From Xylanibacter ruminicola (GTDB taxonomy: Bacteria > Bacteroidota > Bacteroidia > Bacteroidales > Bacteroidaceae): a stretch of 64,000 nucleotides of DNA. The stretch covers positions 1 to 64,000 of the forward strand of contig SUYC01000011.1 of assembly GCA_015060625.1 (NCBI GenBank), given 5' to 3'. Positions 16,667-23,270 of this stretch are shown in pieces. The notes below the pieces were generated by a model. The model saw only the letters and a list, made by a program, of their open reading frames with translations. It made no database searches and had not been told where the DNA came from. The stretch's first letter is position 1. Each line of letters opens with the position of its first letter. Made by a program: the position numbers and the translations under genes.

Positions 16667-17283
16667 GTAGGGAAAAGAATATCATATTAACAGCAAGGGT
16701 GATGAGCATGGTGTTCACACCGTTCTATCTGCCTATCGTGGGACTGCTGTCGCTCTTCTTTCTGAGCTACCTTAGCCTAATGCCTTTAGGCTATAAACTC
16801 CAGGTTTTGGCACTGGTGTATTTCTTCACCATCCTGTTGCCCACGGTGCTCATCCATCTTTATCGCAAGTACAACGGCTGGAACCTGATTGAGCTCGGTC
16901 ATAAAGAGCGCCGTATGGTGCCTTATGTGATCTCTATCCTCTGCTACTTTTTCTGCGTGTACATCATGGACATGCTGCACATTCCGCACTTTATGGGTAC
17001 CATCGTATCTGCCGCCCTGGCCATACAGATTGTGTGTGCCTTGATCAACGTGTGGTGGAAAATCTCTACCCACACCTCGGCTATCGGTGGCGTGGCAGGC
17101 GCGCTGTTCGTGTTTGGTGAACTTTTTGCCTTTAATCCCATCTGGTGGCTCTGTCTGGTATTTGTGCTTGCTGGCATGCTGGGCACCAGCCGAATGATAC
17201 TGCGCCAGCACTCGCTATCGCAGGTGGTGGCCGGCTTCCTGGTGGGCCTTGTGTGCTCGGTACTCGGGTTGCTGTATCTGTAA
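16663..17283 (+). CDS. PAP2-like membrane protein, degenerate phosphatase motifs
   Basis: A 206-residue protein with about six membrane helices that resembles the PAP2 lipid phosphatase superfamily. The third motif is recognisable as SRMILRQHSLSQVVAG with the conserved histidine. The first motif is weak (HKERRMVPYV), and the second, usually PSGH, appears as HTSAIGG. The acidic partner of the third motif is replaced by Gln. Activity is therefore uncertain; it may be a structural relative or a lipid phosphatase with altered residues. The ATG at 16663 overlaps the rpoN stop. A much longer upstream frame overlaps rpoN in another phase and is rejected. Confidence 0.75.
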   Translation: MSREKNIILTARVMSMVFTPFYLPIVGLLSLFFLSYLSLMPLGYKLQVLALVYFFTILLPTVLIHLYRKYNGWNLIELGHKERRMVPYVISILCYFFCVYIMDMLHIPHFMGTIVSAALAIQIVCALINVWWKISTHTSAIGGVAGALFVFGELFAFNPIWWLCLVFVLAGMLGTSRMILRQHSLSQVVAGFLVGLVCSVLGLLYL

Positions 17284-17317
17284 TGATCAATTGTGAATTA
17301 TCAATTTAAAAAAATAT

Positions 17318-17824
17318 ATGAAGCCATTAGTAAGTATTATCATGGGCAGCACAAGCGATCTGCCCGTTATGGAAAAAGCGTTTAAGTTGCTCGACGAGAT
17401 GGAGGTGCCTTTCGAGGTTAATGCTCTGTCGGCTCACCGTACTCCCGATGCTGTCGAGGAGTTTGCACGTACCGCTAAGGATCGTGGCATTAAAGTGATT
17501 ATTGCTGGTGCCGGTATGGCTGCTGCCCTGCCTGGTGTGATTGCTGCTTCAACCACTCTGCCCGTCATCGGTGTGCCCATCAAGGGTATGCTCGACGGTC
17601 TGGATGCCATGCTGTCTATCATCCAGATGCCCCCAGGCATCCCCGTAGCTACAGTAGGTGTCAACGGCGCTCAGAACGCTGCCATCCTGGCTGTTGAGAT
17701 GATGGCTTTGGCCGATCAGGACTTGGCGCAGCGCCTGGCTGTTTACAAAGGCAATCTGCGCATTAAGATAGAGAGAGCCAACGAGGAACTGGCTGGCATC
17801 AAATACAAATTCAAAACCAATTAA
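17318..17824 (+). CDS. purE: 5-(carboxyamino)imidazole ribonucleotide mutase
   Basis: A 168-residue PurE class I enzyme, which converts N5-CAIR to CAIR in purine synthesis. Substrate-binding motifs are present: GSTSDLPVM near the N-terminus, LSAHRTPD, and GAGMAAALPGVIA, followed by IGVPIKG and MPPGIPVATVGVNGAQNAA. No purK is adjacent. The gene lies 34 bp after the PAP2-like gene, with a short AT-rich dispersed-repeat tract (17285-17307) in between, and 13 bp before ispG. Confidence 0.96.
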   Translation: MKPLVSIIMGSTSDLPVMEKAFKLLDEMEVPFEVNALSAHRTPDAVEEFARTAKDRGIKVIIAGAGMAAALPGVIAASTTLPVIGVPIKGMLDGLDAMLSIIQMPPGIPVATVGVNGAQNAAILAVEMMALADQDLAQRLAVYKGNLRIKIERANEELAGIKYKFKTN

Positions 17825-17837
17825 TGTTTAACGCTTA

Positions 17838-19217
17838 ATGTATAATAGAAGACAATCATCCGAAGCCCGTGTCGGCGGTATCGGCATTGGCGGACAGAAC
17901 CCCATCCGCATCCAGTCGATGGGAACGGTAGATACGAATAATACCGAGGGCTGTGTGGCCCAGGCCAAGCGCATTATCGATGCTGGTGGCGAGCTGGTTC
18001 GCTTCACCACCCAAGGCACCCGCGAGGCAGAGAACATGAAGAACATCTCGGCCCGACTGAAGGCCGATGGTTATAATGCCCCACTGGTGGCTGATGTGCA
18101 TTTTACTGCTCACACCGCCGATGTGGCAGCCCTGTACTGCGAAAAGGTGCGTATCAATCCTGGTAACTATGTTGATCCAGGTCGTACGTTCAAGCATCTG
18201 GAATATACCGACGAGGAGTATGCTGCCGAGTTGCAGAAGATTGAGAAGCAGCTGGTGCCTTTCCTGAATATCTGTAAGGAGCACCACACAGCTGTACGTA
18301 TCGGTGTGAACCATGGTTCGCTGTCGGATCGTATCATGAGCCGTTATGGTGATACACCTGAAGGTATTGTCGAGAGCTGCATGGAGTTTCTGCGTATCTT
18401 TAAGCGCGAGAACTTTAACGATGTGGTTATCAGCATCAAGGCCTCTAACACCGTAGTGATGGTCACCACTATGCGCCTGCTGGTGCAGACGATGGATAAG
18501 GAAGATATGCACTACCCCCTGCACCTGGGTGTGACCGAGGCTGGTGAGGGCGAAGACGGACGTATCAAGAGTGCTGTGGGTATTGGTGCCCTGCTGACTG
18601 AGGGTATCGGCGATACCATCCGCGTATCACTCTCCGAGGAGCCCGAGTGCGAAATCCCCGTAGCACGTAAGCTGGTGGATATGATTCCCGAGTGCTCTGC
18701 CCTGCGCGAACAGGCTGAGGCCAGTATCAAGGACGATACCATCACACTGGAGATAGATGCTCCTGATTGGGAAACACTGCAGCTCAAGGCCGCTATGGCC
18801 GTAGGTGCCCTGCTGATAGATAAGAAGGCCCACAAATTATCGATTGTCAATTCGCAGTTCTCAATTGAAAAGCTCACCGAACTTTCTGACGCCATTCTGC
18901 AGGCTGCCCGCATTAAGTTCACTAAGACCGAGTATATCTCGTGCCCAGGTTGCGGTCGTACGCTCTACAATCTGCAGGAAACCATTGCCAAGATTAAAGC
19001 TGCCACCAAGAATATGGTGGGCTTGAAAATTGGTATCATGGGTTGCATTGTGAATGGTCCTGGCGAGATGGCCGATGCCGATTACGGTTACGTAGGTGCC
19101 GGACGCGGAAAAATTTCGCTCTACAAGGCTAAGGAGTGTATCGAGAAGAACATCCCCGAGGAAGAAGCTGTAGAACGTCTCATCGAATTCATCCGCAAGG
19201 ACCGCGGTGAAAAATAA
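17838..19217 (+). CDS. ispG: 4-hydroxy-3-methylbut-2-enyl diphosphate synthase, shortened central domain
   Basis: A 459-residue iron-sulfur enzyme of the MEP isoprenoid pathway, acting on MEcPP. The N-terminal TIM barrel spans about residues 1-285 (PIRIQSMGTVDTNN, ADVHFTAHTADVAAL, RINPGNY, RIGVNHGSLSDR). The C-terminal cluster domain holds Cys369 and Cys372 (SCPGCGRT) and Cys403 (MGCIVNGPGEMAD). Bacteroidetes and plant enzymes usually carry a roughly 200-250-residue extra domain (A*) between these parts; here only about 80 residues remain. Residues 332-344 (KLSIVNSQFSIEK) are encoded by an AT-rich repeat seen elsewhere in intergenic DNA. All catalytic motifs persist, so I expect an active enzyme. 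Dxs, from the same pathway, is at 60.7-62.7 kb. Confidence 0.95.
   Translation: MYNRRQSSEARVGGIGIGGQNPIRIQSMGTVDTNNTEGCVAQAKRIIDAGGELVRFTTQGTREAENMKNISARLKADGYNAPLVADVHFTAHTADVAALYCEKVRINPGNYVDPGRTFKHLEYTDEEYAAELQKIEKQLVPFLNICKEHHTAVRIGVNHGSLSDRIMSRYGDTPEGIVESCMEFLRIFKRENFNDVVISIKASNTVVMVTTMRLLVQTMDKEDMHYPLHLGVTEAGEGEDGRIKSAVGIGALLTEGIGDTIRVSLSEEPECEIPVARKLVDMIPECSALREQAEASIKDDTITLEIDAPDWETLQLKAAMAVGALLIDKKAHKLSIVNSQFSIEKLTELSDAILQAARIKFTKTEYISCPGCGRTLYNLQETIAKIKAATKNMVGLKIGIMGCIVNGPGEMADADYGYVGAGRGKISLYKAKECIEKNIPEEEAVERLIEFIRKDRGEK
18833..18869 (+). repeat. AT-rich dispersed repeat inside ispG coding sequence
   Basis: This stretch has the pattern ATTATCGATTGTCAATT followed by TCTCAATTGAAA, closely similar to intergenic tracts at 17285-17307, 40890-40903, 52635-52655, 55801-55817 and 63434-63453. 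It is in frame and codes KLSIVNSQFSIEK. Confidence 0.65.
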
Positions 19218-19235
19218 AGCGATACTATTTTAGCA

Positions 19236-19343
19236 TTTAGGCACGGATTACACGGCTTTAATAAATTAAAAACACGGCTTTGGTATGGTGAACTAAAGCC
19301 GTGTTTCTTTATAAAAAGAACCGAGTGATCCGTATCTATAAAA
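19236..19343. repeat. Palindromic intergenic element copy 1 (between ispG and sirtuin)
   Basis: The left end TTTAGGCACGGATTA plus CACGGCTTTA is shared with the element at 56826-56925. The right end (ACCGAGTGATCCGTATCTATAAA region) is a degenerate inverted copy of the left end. It contains a strong inner hairpin (19270-19306). It lies between convergent genes and probably ends transcription in both directions. Confidence 0.65.
19270..19306. terminator. Bidirectional hairpin terminator
   Basis: AAACACGGCTTT (19270-19281) pairs perfectly with AAAGCCGTGTTT (19295-19306), with T-runs in either direction (TTTCTTT downstream, TTTAATTTATT when read on the reverse strand). It sits between the convergent ispG and sirtuin genes. 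Confidence 0.75.
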
Positions 19344-19344
19344 A

Positions 19345-20037
19345 CTATTCGCTCAAGATTTTCATGAGCTCTTTCATGCCTTCGCTAGCACCTTTCTGTA
19401 TCTGTGTTACGCGACCACCGGCGTTGATAGGGTTGGGGTCGATGAGATAGATGGGAACATCCGGACGGGCATAATGCAGCAACCCCGCTGCAGGATAAAC
19501 CACCAACGAAGTGCCGATGATAACCAGGATGTCGGCCTCCTGTACCTCTTCGGCAGCGATGGTGATGTTAGGAACAGCCTCGCCGAAGAACACGATAAAC
19601 GGGCGCAGCAACGAACCGTCGCCAGCTTTCGTGCCTGGTTCAATCTCGCAGTTGTCGGGGGTGAGCTGTATCTGGTAGCGTGGGTCGTCAACATCGCGAC
19701 TCGAACAAACCTTCATCAGTTCGCCATGCAGGTGAATCACTTTGCTTGAGCCTGCCATTTCATGCAGGTTGTCAACATTCTGCGTAACAACCGTCACGTC
19801 ATAGTTTTTCTCAAGTTCGGCCACCAGCTTATGTCCTTCATTTGGCTGCACGTTCCAGCACTTCTTACGCAGCATGTTGTAGAAGTTTGTGACGAGTGTC
19901 GGGTCGGCCAACCAGCCCTCGTGAGTAGCTACTTTCTGTACGGGGTAATTCTCCCACAAACCATCAGCATCGCGGAAAGTCTTCAGTCCACTCTCCACCG
20001 ACATGCCTGCACCGGTTAAGACAACAATCTTTTTCAT
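19345..20037 (-). CDS. Sir2 family NAD-dependent protein deacylase
   Basis: A 230-residue sirtuin that removes acyl groups from lysines using NAD+. Motifs: GAGMSVESGLKTFRD (NAD binding), TQNVDNLHE, and the catalytic His in VIHLHGE. The region that normally holds the CxxC...CxxC zinc site shows only CSSR and NCEI, one cysteine in each half, so zinc is probably absent or bound differently. The ATG at 20037 is chosen because the frame KKIVVLTGAGMS begins there; a TTG 12 bases upstream is possible. The reverse -7 box is at 20061-20068. Confidence 0.9.
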   Translation of the reverse strand: MKKIVVLTGAGMSVESGLKTFRDADGLWENYPVQKVATHEGWLADPTLVTNFYNMLRKKCWNVQPNEGHKLVAELEKNYDVTVVTQNVDNLHEMAGSSKVIHLHGELMKVCSSRDVDDPRYQIQLTPDNCEIEPGTKAGDGSLLRPFIVFFGEAVPNITIAAEEVQEADILVIIGTSLVVYPAAGLLHYARPDVPIYLIDPNPINAGGRVTQIQKGASEGMKELMKILSE

Positions 20038-20060
20038 AAGCAATTTCAATTAAACTACTG

Positions 20061-20068
20061 CAAAGATA
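20061..20068 (-). promoter_or_regulatory. -7 box for sirtuin gene
   Basis: CAAAGATA, read TATCTTTG on the reverse strand, 24 bases upstream of the ATG at 20037. Confidence 0.65.
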
Positions 20069-20080
20069 ATGCTTTTTTTG

Positions 20081-20155
20081 AAACACTGAGATACTGAGGT
20101 GCAGAGAATTATATTAAAAAAACAAAAATCTCCGTATCTCTGTATCTTTGTGTTC
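20081..20155. repeat. Imperfect palindrome between divergent sirtuin and FKBP genes
   Basis: AACACTGAGATACTGAGG and the downstream TCTCCGTATCTCTGTATC...TTGTGTT form an imperfect inverted repeat with an A/T-rich centre. Purine-rich GAGATAC/GTATCTC units of this type recur as small intergenic repeats in Bacteroidetes genomes. It adjoins the FKBP promoter at 20167. Confidence 0.5.
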
Positions 20156-20166
20156 CATATTTTATA

Positions 20167-20174
20167 TAACTTTG
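20167..20174 (+). promoter_or_regulatory. -7 box for the FKBP triplet
   Basis: TAACTTTG, 41 bases upstream of the first FKBP start. No further box is seen before the second and third FKBP genes, which follow at 17 and 2 bp. Confidence 0.7.
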
Positions 20175-20214
20175 CAGCCGTTTTTAGACGTTACACATTA
20201 TTTATAAATAGAGA

Positions 20215-20820
20215 ATGGATAAATTAAGTTATGCTTTAGGTCTGGGCATCGGTCAGCAGTTGGCTCAGATGGGTGCTGACAATATCAGTGCCGAAGATTT
20301 TGCACAGGCCATCAACGATGTGTTGAAGGGCAACGAGCTGAAGGTTTCGCACCGCGAGGCTCAGGCTATCGTACAGGACTATTTTCAGAAGCAGGAGCAG
20401 AAGCTCCAGGCTGAGCGTGCCGAGAAAGGAAAGGTACATAAGGAGGCTGGCGAGAAGTTCCTCGCCGAGAATAGCAAGAAGGAGGGTATCGTAACACTTC
20501 CCAGCGGTCTGCAGTATCAGGTGCTGAAGGAGGGTAACGGTAAGAAGCCTTCGGCTAAGGATACCGTACAGTGCCACTACGAGGGTACACTCATCGACGG
20601 TACCGTATTCGACAGTTCATATCAGCGTGGCGAGCCCGCTACATTCCCACTCCAGCAGGTTATCGCTGGTTGGACCGAGGGTCTGCAGCTCATGCAGGAG
20701 GGGGCCAAGTATCGTTTCTTCATCCCTTACCGTCTGGCTTATGGCGAGGGGGGCGCAGGTGCATCTATTCCTCCATTCGCAGCGCTCATTTTCGATGTTG
20801 AGTTAATACAAGTAGTTTAA
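20215..20820 (+). CDS. FKBP-type peptidyl-prolyl isomerase, cytoplasmic
   Basis: A 201-residue FKBP with no signal peptide, so probably cytoplasmic. An N-terminal dimerisation domain (about residues 1-85, MDKLSYALGLGIGQQLAQMG) resembles FklB/FkpA, followed by the conserved EAGEKFLAEN linker and the FKBP domain (about 105-201: VQCHYEGTLIDGTVFDSSY, VIAGWTEGLQLM, IPYRLAYGEGG, ALIFDVELIQV). It is expected to catalyse cis-trans isomerisation at proline and to act as a chaperone. It is the first of three tandem FKBP genes and the only one without an export signal. Confidence 0.93.
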   Translation: MDKLSYALGLGIGQQLAQMGADNISAEDFAQAINDVLKGNELKVSHREAQAIVQDYFQKQEQKLQAERAEKGKVHKEAGEKFLAENSKKEGIVTLPSGLQYQVLKEGNGKKPSAKDTVQCHYEGTLIDGTVFDSSYQRGEPATFPLQQVIAGWTEGLQLMQEGAKYRFFIPYRLAYGEGGAGASIPPFAALIFDVELIQVV

Positions 20821-20837
20821 AAAAATAACAGAAAGCA

Positions 20838-21716
20838 ATGAAAAAATTATCAATTGTAGCCGTTATGGCTATTGCAGTTGCTGGTTTCACCGCATGTGGC
20901 AACTCTACCCCTAAAGCAAGTTTGAAGACAGACGTAGACACCATGAGCTACGCCATTGGTATGGCTCAGACTCAGGGCTTGAAGGAGTATCTCGTAGGTA
21001 GTCTGGATGTCGACACCGCTTACATGGCCGAGTTTATCAAGGGTCTGCAGGAGGGTGCTAATGCTGGCGACAACAAGAAGAAGGCCGCTTACTATGCTGG
21101 TATCCAGATCGGTCAGCAGATTGCTAACCGTATGGTTAAGGGTATCAATCATGAAGTATTCGGCGACGACTCTACAAAGACAATCTCTTTGAAGAACTTC
21201 ATGGCAGGTTTCATCAGCGGTACAACAGGCAAGAAGGGGCTGATGACTGTTGATTCTGCTCAGCAGGTTGCTCAGCGCATGATTCAGGAAATCAAGGCAA
21301 GAGAGATGGCCAAGGCTTACGGTCCTAACAAGGAGGCTGGTGAGAAGTTCCTTGCTGCCAACGCTAAGAAGGCTGGTGTAAAGACTCTGGCTGGTGGTGT
21401 TCAGTACAAGGTTATTAAGGAGGGTACAGGTGCTATCCCTGCTGATACTTCACTCGTTAAGGTTCACTACGAGGGTCGTCTCATCAACGATACTATCTTT
21501 GATAGCTCTTACAAGCGTGGCGAGCCCGCTACATTCCGTGCCAATCAGGTTATCAAGGGTTGGACCGAGGCTCTCACTCACATGCCTGCTGGTTCTATTT
21601 GGGAGGTTTACATTCCTCAGGAGCTAGCTTACGGCGAGCGTGCTCAGCGTAACATCGATCCATTCTCAGCACTGATCTTCAAAATCGAGTTGATCGAAGT
21701 AAATCCTAAGAAGTAA
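20838..21716 (+). CDS. FKBP-type peptidyl-prolyl isomerase lipoprotein
   Basis: A 292-residue FKBP with a lipoprotein signal (lipobox FTAC, Cys20). An extended N-terminal domain (about residues 30-165, TMSYAIGMAQTQGLKEYLVG) is followed by the shared EAGEKFLAANAKK linker and a C-terminal FKBP domain (KVHYEGRLINDTIFDSSYKRGEP in part; IKGWTEAL, IPQELAYGER). It presumably assists folding of exported proteins in the periplasm. Strong similarity to both neighbours shows that the triplet arose by duplication. Confidence 0.92.
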   Translation: MKKLSIVAVMAIAVAGFTACGNSTPKASLKTDVDTMSYAIGMAQTQGLKEYLVGSLDVDTAYMAEFIKGLQEGANAGDNKKKAAYYAGIQIGQQIANRMVKGINHEVFGDDSTKTISLKNFMAGFISGTTGKKGLMTVDSAQQVAQRMIQEIKAREMAKAYGPNKEAGEKFLAANAKKAGVKTLAGGVQYKVIKEGTGAIPADTSLVKVHYEGRLINDTIFDSSYKRGEPATFRANQVIKGWTEALTHMPAGSIWEVYIPQELAYGERAQRNIDPFSALIFKIELIEVNPKK

Positions 21717-21718
21717 CA

Positions 21719-22678
21719 ATGAAGAAGTCATTGATATTTGCACTCGCCCTTGTGGCGGGTGCTTCTTTGTGTACAGTAGATGCTGCCAAGAAAAAGAAGG
21801 TGGTTGTCAAGGAGCAGGCTCCTGTAGTCGAGCCTTTCAAGCTTGCCACCAGCTCCGATTCGGTGAGCTATACTGCCGGTATGAGTAGCACCATTGGTTT
21901 GGTTAACTTCCTGCTCCAGCAGAAGGTGGATACCGCTTACATGGCTGACTTTGTGCGTGGTTTTAACGAGACCGTTTCGAAAAATCTCGATAATCCCCAG
22001 GAGAAGGCTTACATGATGGGTATCACCATCGCTCAGCAGCTGGTTGAACGCATGATGCCCGGTGTGGCAAAAGAACTCGAGGGTACTGCCGACTCATTAG
22101 AGGCCAACGTGTTCTACAAGGGTTTCGCTGATGCCCTGCTGCAGGATACAACTTTCTTTAAGGTAGATGCAGCCGAGACTATCTTCAGAACCAAGATGGA
22201 GGCCAATAAAGCCGAGAAGGAAGAGCGACTCTATGGCGCTAACCGCGAGGCTGGCCGACAGTTCCTGGCCGAGAACGCTAAGAAAGAGGGTGTGATCACC
22301 CTGCCCAGCGGACTCCAGTATAAGGTTCTTACCCAGGGAACAGGTGCTGTGCCAACCACCAACGATAAGGTTCAGGTGCACTACGAGGGGCGTCTGATTG
22401 ATGGTACCGTGTTTGATGCTTCAAGAAATCATGGCGACGAGCCCACCGAGTTCCGTCCCACAGCTGTAATCAAGGGTTGGACCGAAGCACTCACCATGAT
22501 GCCTGTAGGTTCAAAGTGGCAGGTTTACATCCCCTTCGAGCTGGCTTACGGCAGTCGCGAAGCCGGACAGATTAAGCCTTACAGCGCACTGATTTTCGAT
22601 ATCGAGCTTGTTGGAATCGTAGGTGATAAACCTGCTCCAGTCAAGCCTGCAAAATCGTCAAAAAAGACCAAGAAATAA
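21719..22678 (+). CDS. FKBP-type peptidyl-prolyl isomerase, periplasmic, lysine-rich tail
   Basis: A 319-residue exported FKBP. The signal peptide covers residues 1-22 (...SLCTVDAA) and is followed by a lysine-rich stretch (KKKKVVVK). A duplicated-type N-terminal domain is followed by EAGRQFLAENAKK and the FKBP domain (VHYEGRLIDGTVFDASRN, IKGWTEALTMMP, IPFELAYGSR). The C-terminus is a proline/lysine tail (PVKPAKSSKKTKK) absent from the other two. It begins 2 bp after the preceding stop codon and ends at a strong terminator (22681-22711). Confidence 0.92.
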   Translation: MKKSLIFALALVAGASLCTVDAAKKKKVVVKEQAPVVEPFKLATSSDSVSYTAGMSSTIGLVNFLLQQKVDTAYMADFVRGFNETVSKNLDNPQEKAYMMGITIAQQLVERMMPGVAKELEGTADSLEANVFYKGFADALLQDTTFFKVDAAETIFRTKMEANKAEKEERLYGANREAGRQFLAENAKKEGVITLPSGLQYKVLTQGTGAVPTTNDKVQVHYEGRLIDGTVFDASRNHGDEPTEFRPTAVIKGWTEALTMMPVGSKWQVYIPFELAYGSREAGQIKPYSALIFDIELVGIVGDKPAPVKPAKSSKKTKK

Positions 22679-22680
22679 GC

Positions 22681-22711
22681 AAGTGTGTCACGAAAGTGGC
22701 ACACTTTTTTA
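22681..22711 (+). terminator. Intrinsic terminator of the FKBP operon
   Basis: AAGTGTGTCAC (22681-22691), GAAA loop, GTGGCACACTT (22696-22706) with one G-T pair, followed by a run of T. Confidence 0.9.
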
Positions 22712-22752
22712 ATTTTTTCTTCAAAAAAGTTGCATTATTCGATTAAATTGCT

Positions 22753-22760
22753 TACTTTTG
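22753..22760 (+). promoter_or_regulatory. -7 box for the Lrp-type regulator
   Basis: TACTTTTG, 30 bases before the ATG at 22791. Its position excludes any start of the regulator upstream of about 22765. Confidence 0.7.
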
Positions 22761-22790
22761 CTAACAAAATGTAACCAAGAGGGAGAAAAA

Positions 22791-23270
22791 ATGGAGAAAA
22801 TTGATTTTTTGGATAAGAAGATTCTGAGTATTCTGTCCAAGAATGCACGTATTCCTTTCAAGGATGTTGCTGCAGAGTGTAATGTTTCGCGTGCTGCTAT
22901 TCATCAGCGTGTTCAGCATCTGATTGATGCCGATGTGATTACGGGTAGCGGTTTTGATGTTAATCCTAAGAGTTTAGGCTATTCTACTTGTACTTACGTG
23001 GGTATCACCCTCGAAAAGGGTTCGATGTACAAAGAGGTGGTAGAGCGTTTGCAGCATATCCCCGAAATCGTAGAATGTCACTTCACTACTGGTCCTTATA
23101 CCATGCTGGTTAAGCTGTATGCTAAGGATAACGAGCAGCTGATGGAATTGCTGAACGGTAAGCTACAGGGTATTCCTGGTGTTGTTGCTACCGAAACCCT
23201 CATTTCGTTGGAGCAGAGTTTGAAGCGTGAGATTCCCATCGTGCTCGACGATGAAGATAAGAAACTATGA
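22791..23270 (+). CDS. Lrp/AsnC family transcriptional regulator
   Basis: A 159-residue regulator. The N-terminal winged HTH (about residues 5-60, LDKKILSILSKNARIPFKDV, CNVSRAAIHQRVQHL) is followed by a RAM/AsnC ligand-binding domain (about 68-145, VGITLEKG..., ECHFTTGPYTMLVKLYAKD). Such proteins usually sense amino acids and form octamers. The start was chosen at ATG 22791 after GAGGGAGAA. It overlaps the downstream peptidase fusion by four bases (ATGA), so it may control, or be controlled with, peptide or amino-acid use. Confidence 0.92.
   Translation: MEKIDFLDKKILSILSKNARIPFKDVAAECNVSRAAIHQRVQHLIDADVITGSGFDVNPKSLGYSTCTYVGITLEKGSMYKEVVERLQHIPEIVECHFTTGPYTMLVKLYAKDNEQLMELLNGKLQGIPGVVATETLISLEQSLKREIPIVLDDEDKKL

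Noticed and set aside
17838..19217. Frameshift in ispG to explain the missing A* domain
   Set aside because: The frame is continuous and the C-terminal cluster motifs are in the same frame, so this is a deletion or short form, not a frameshift.
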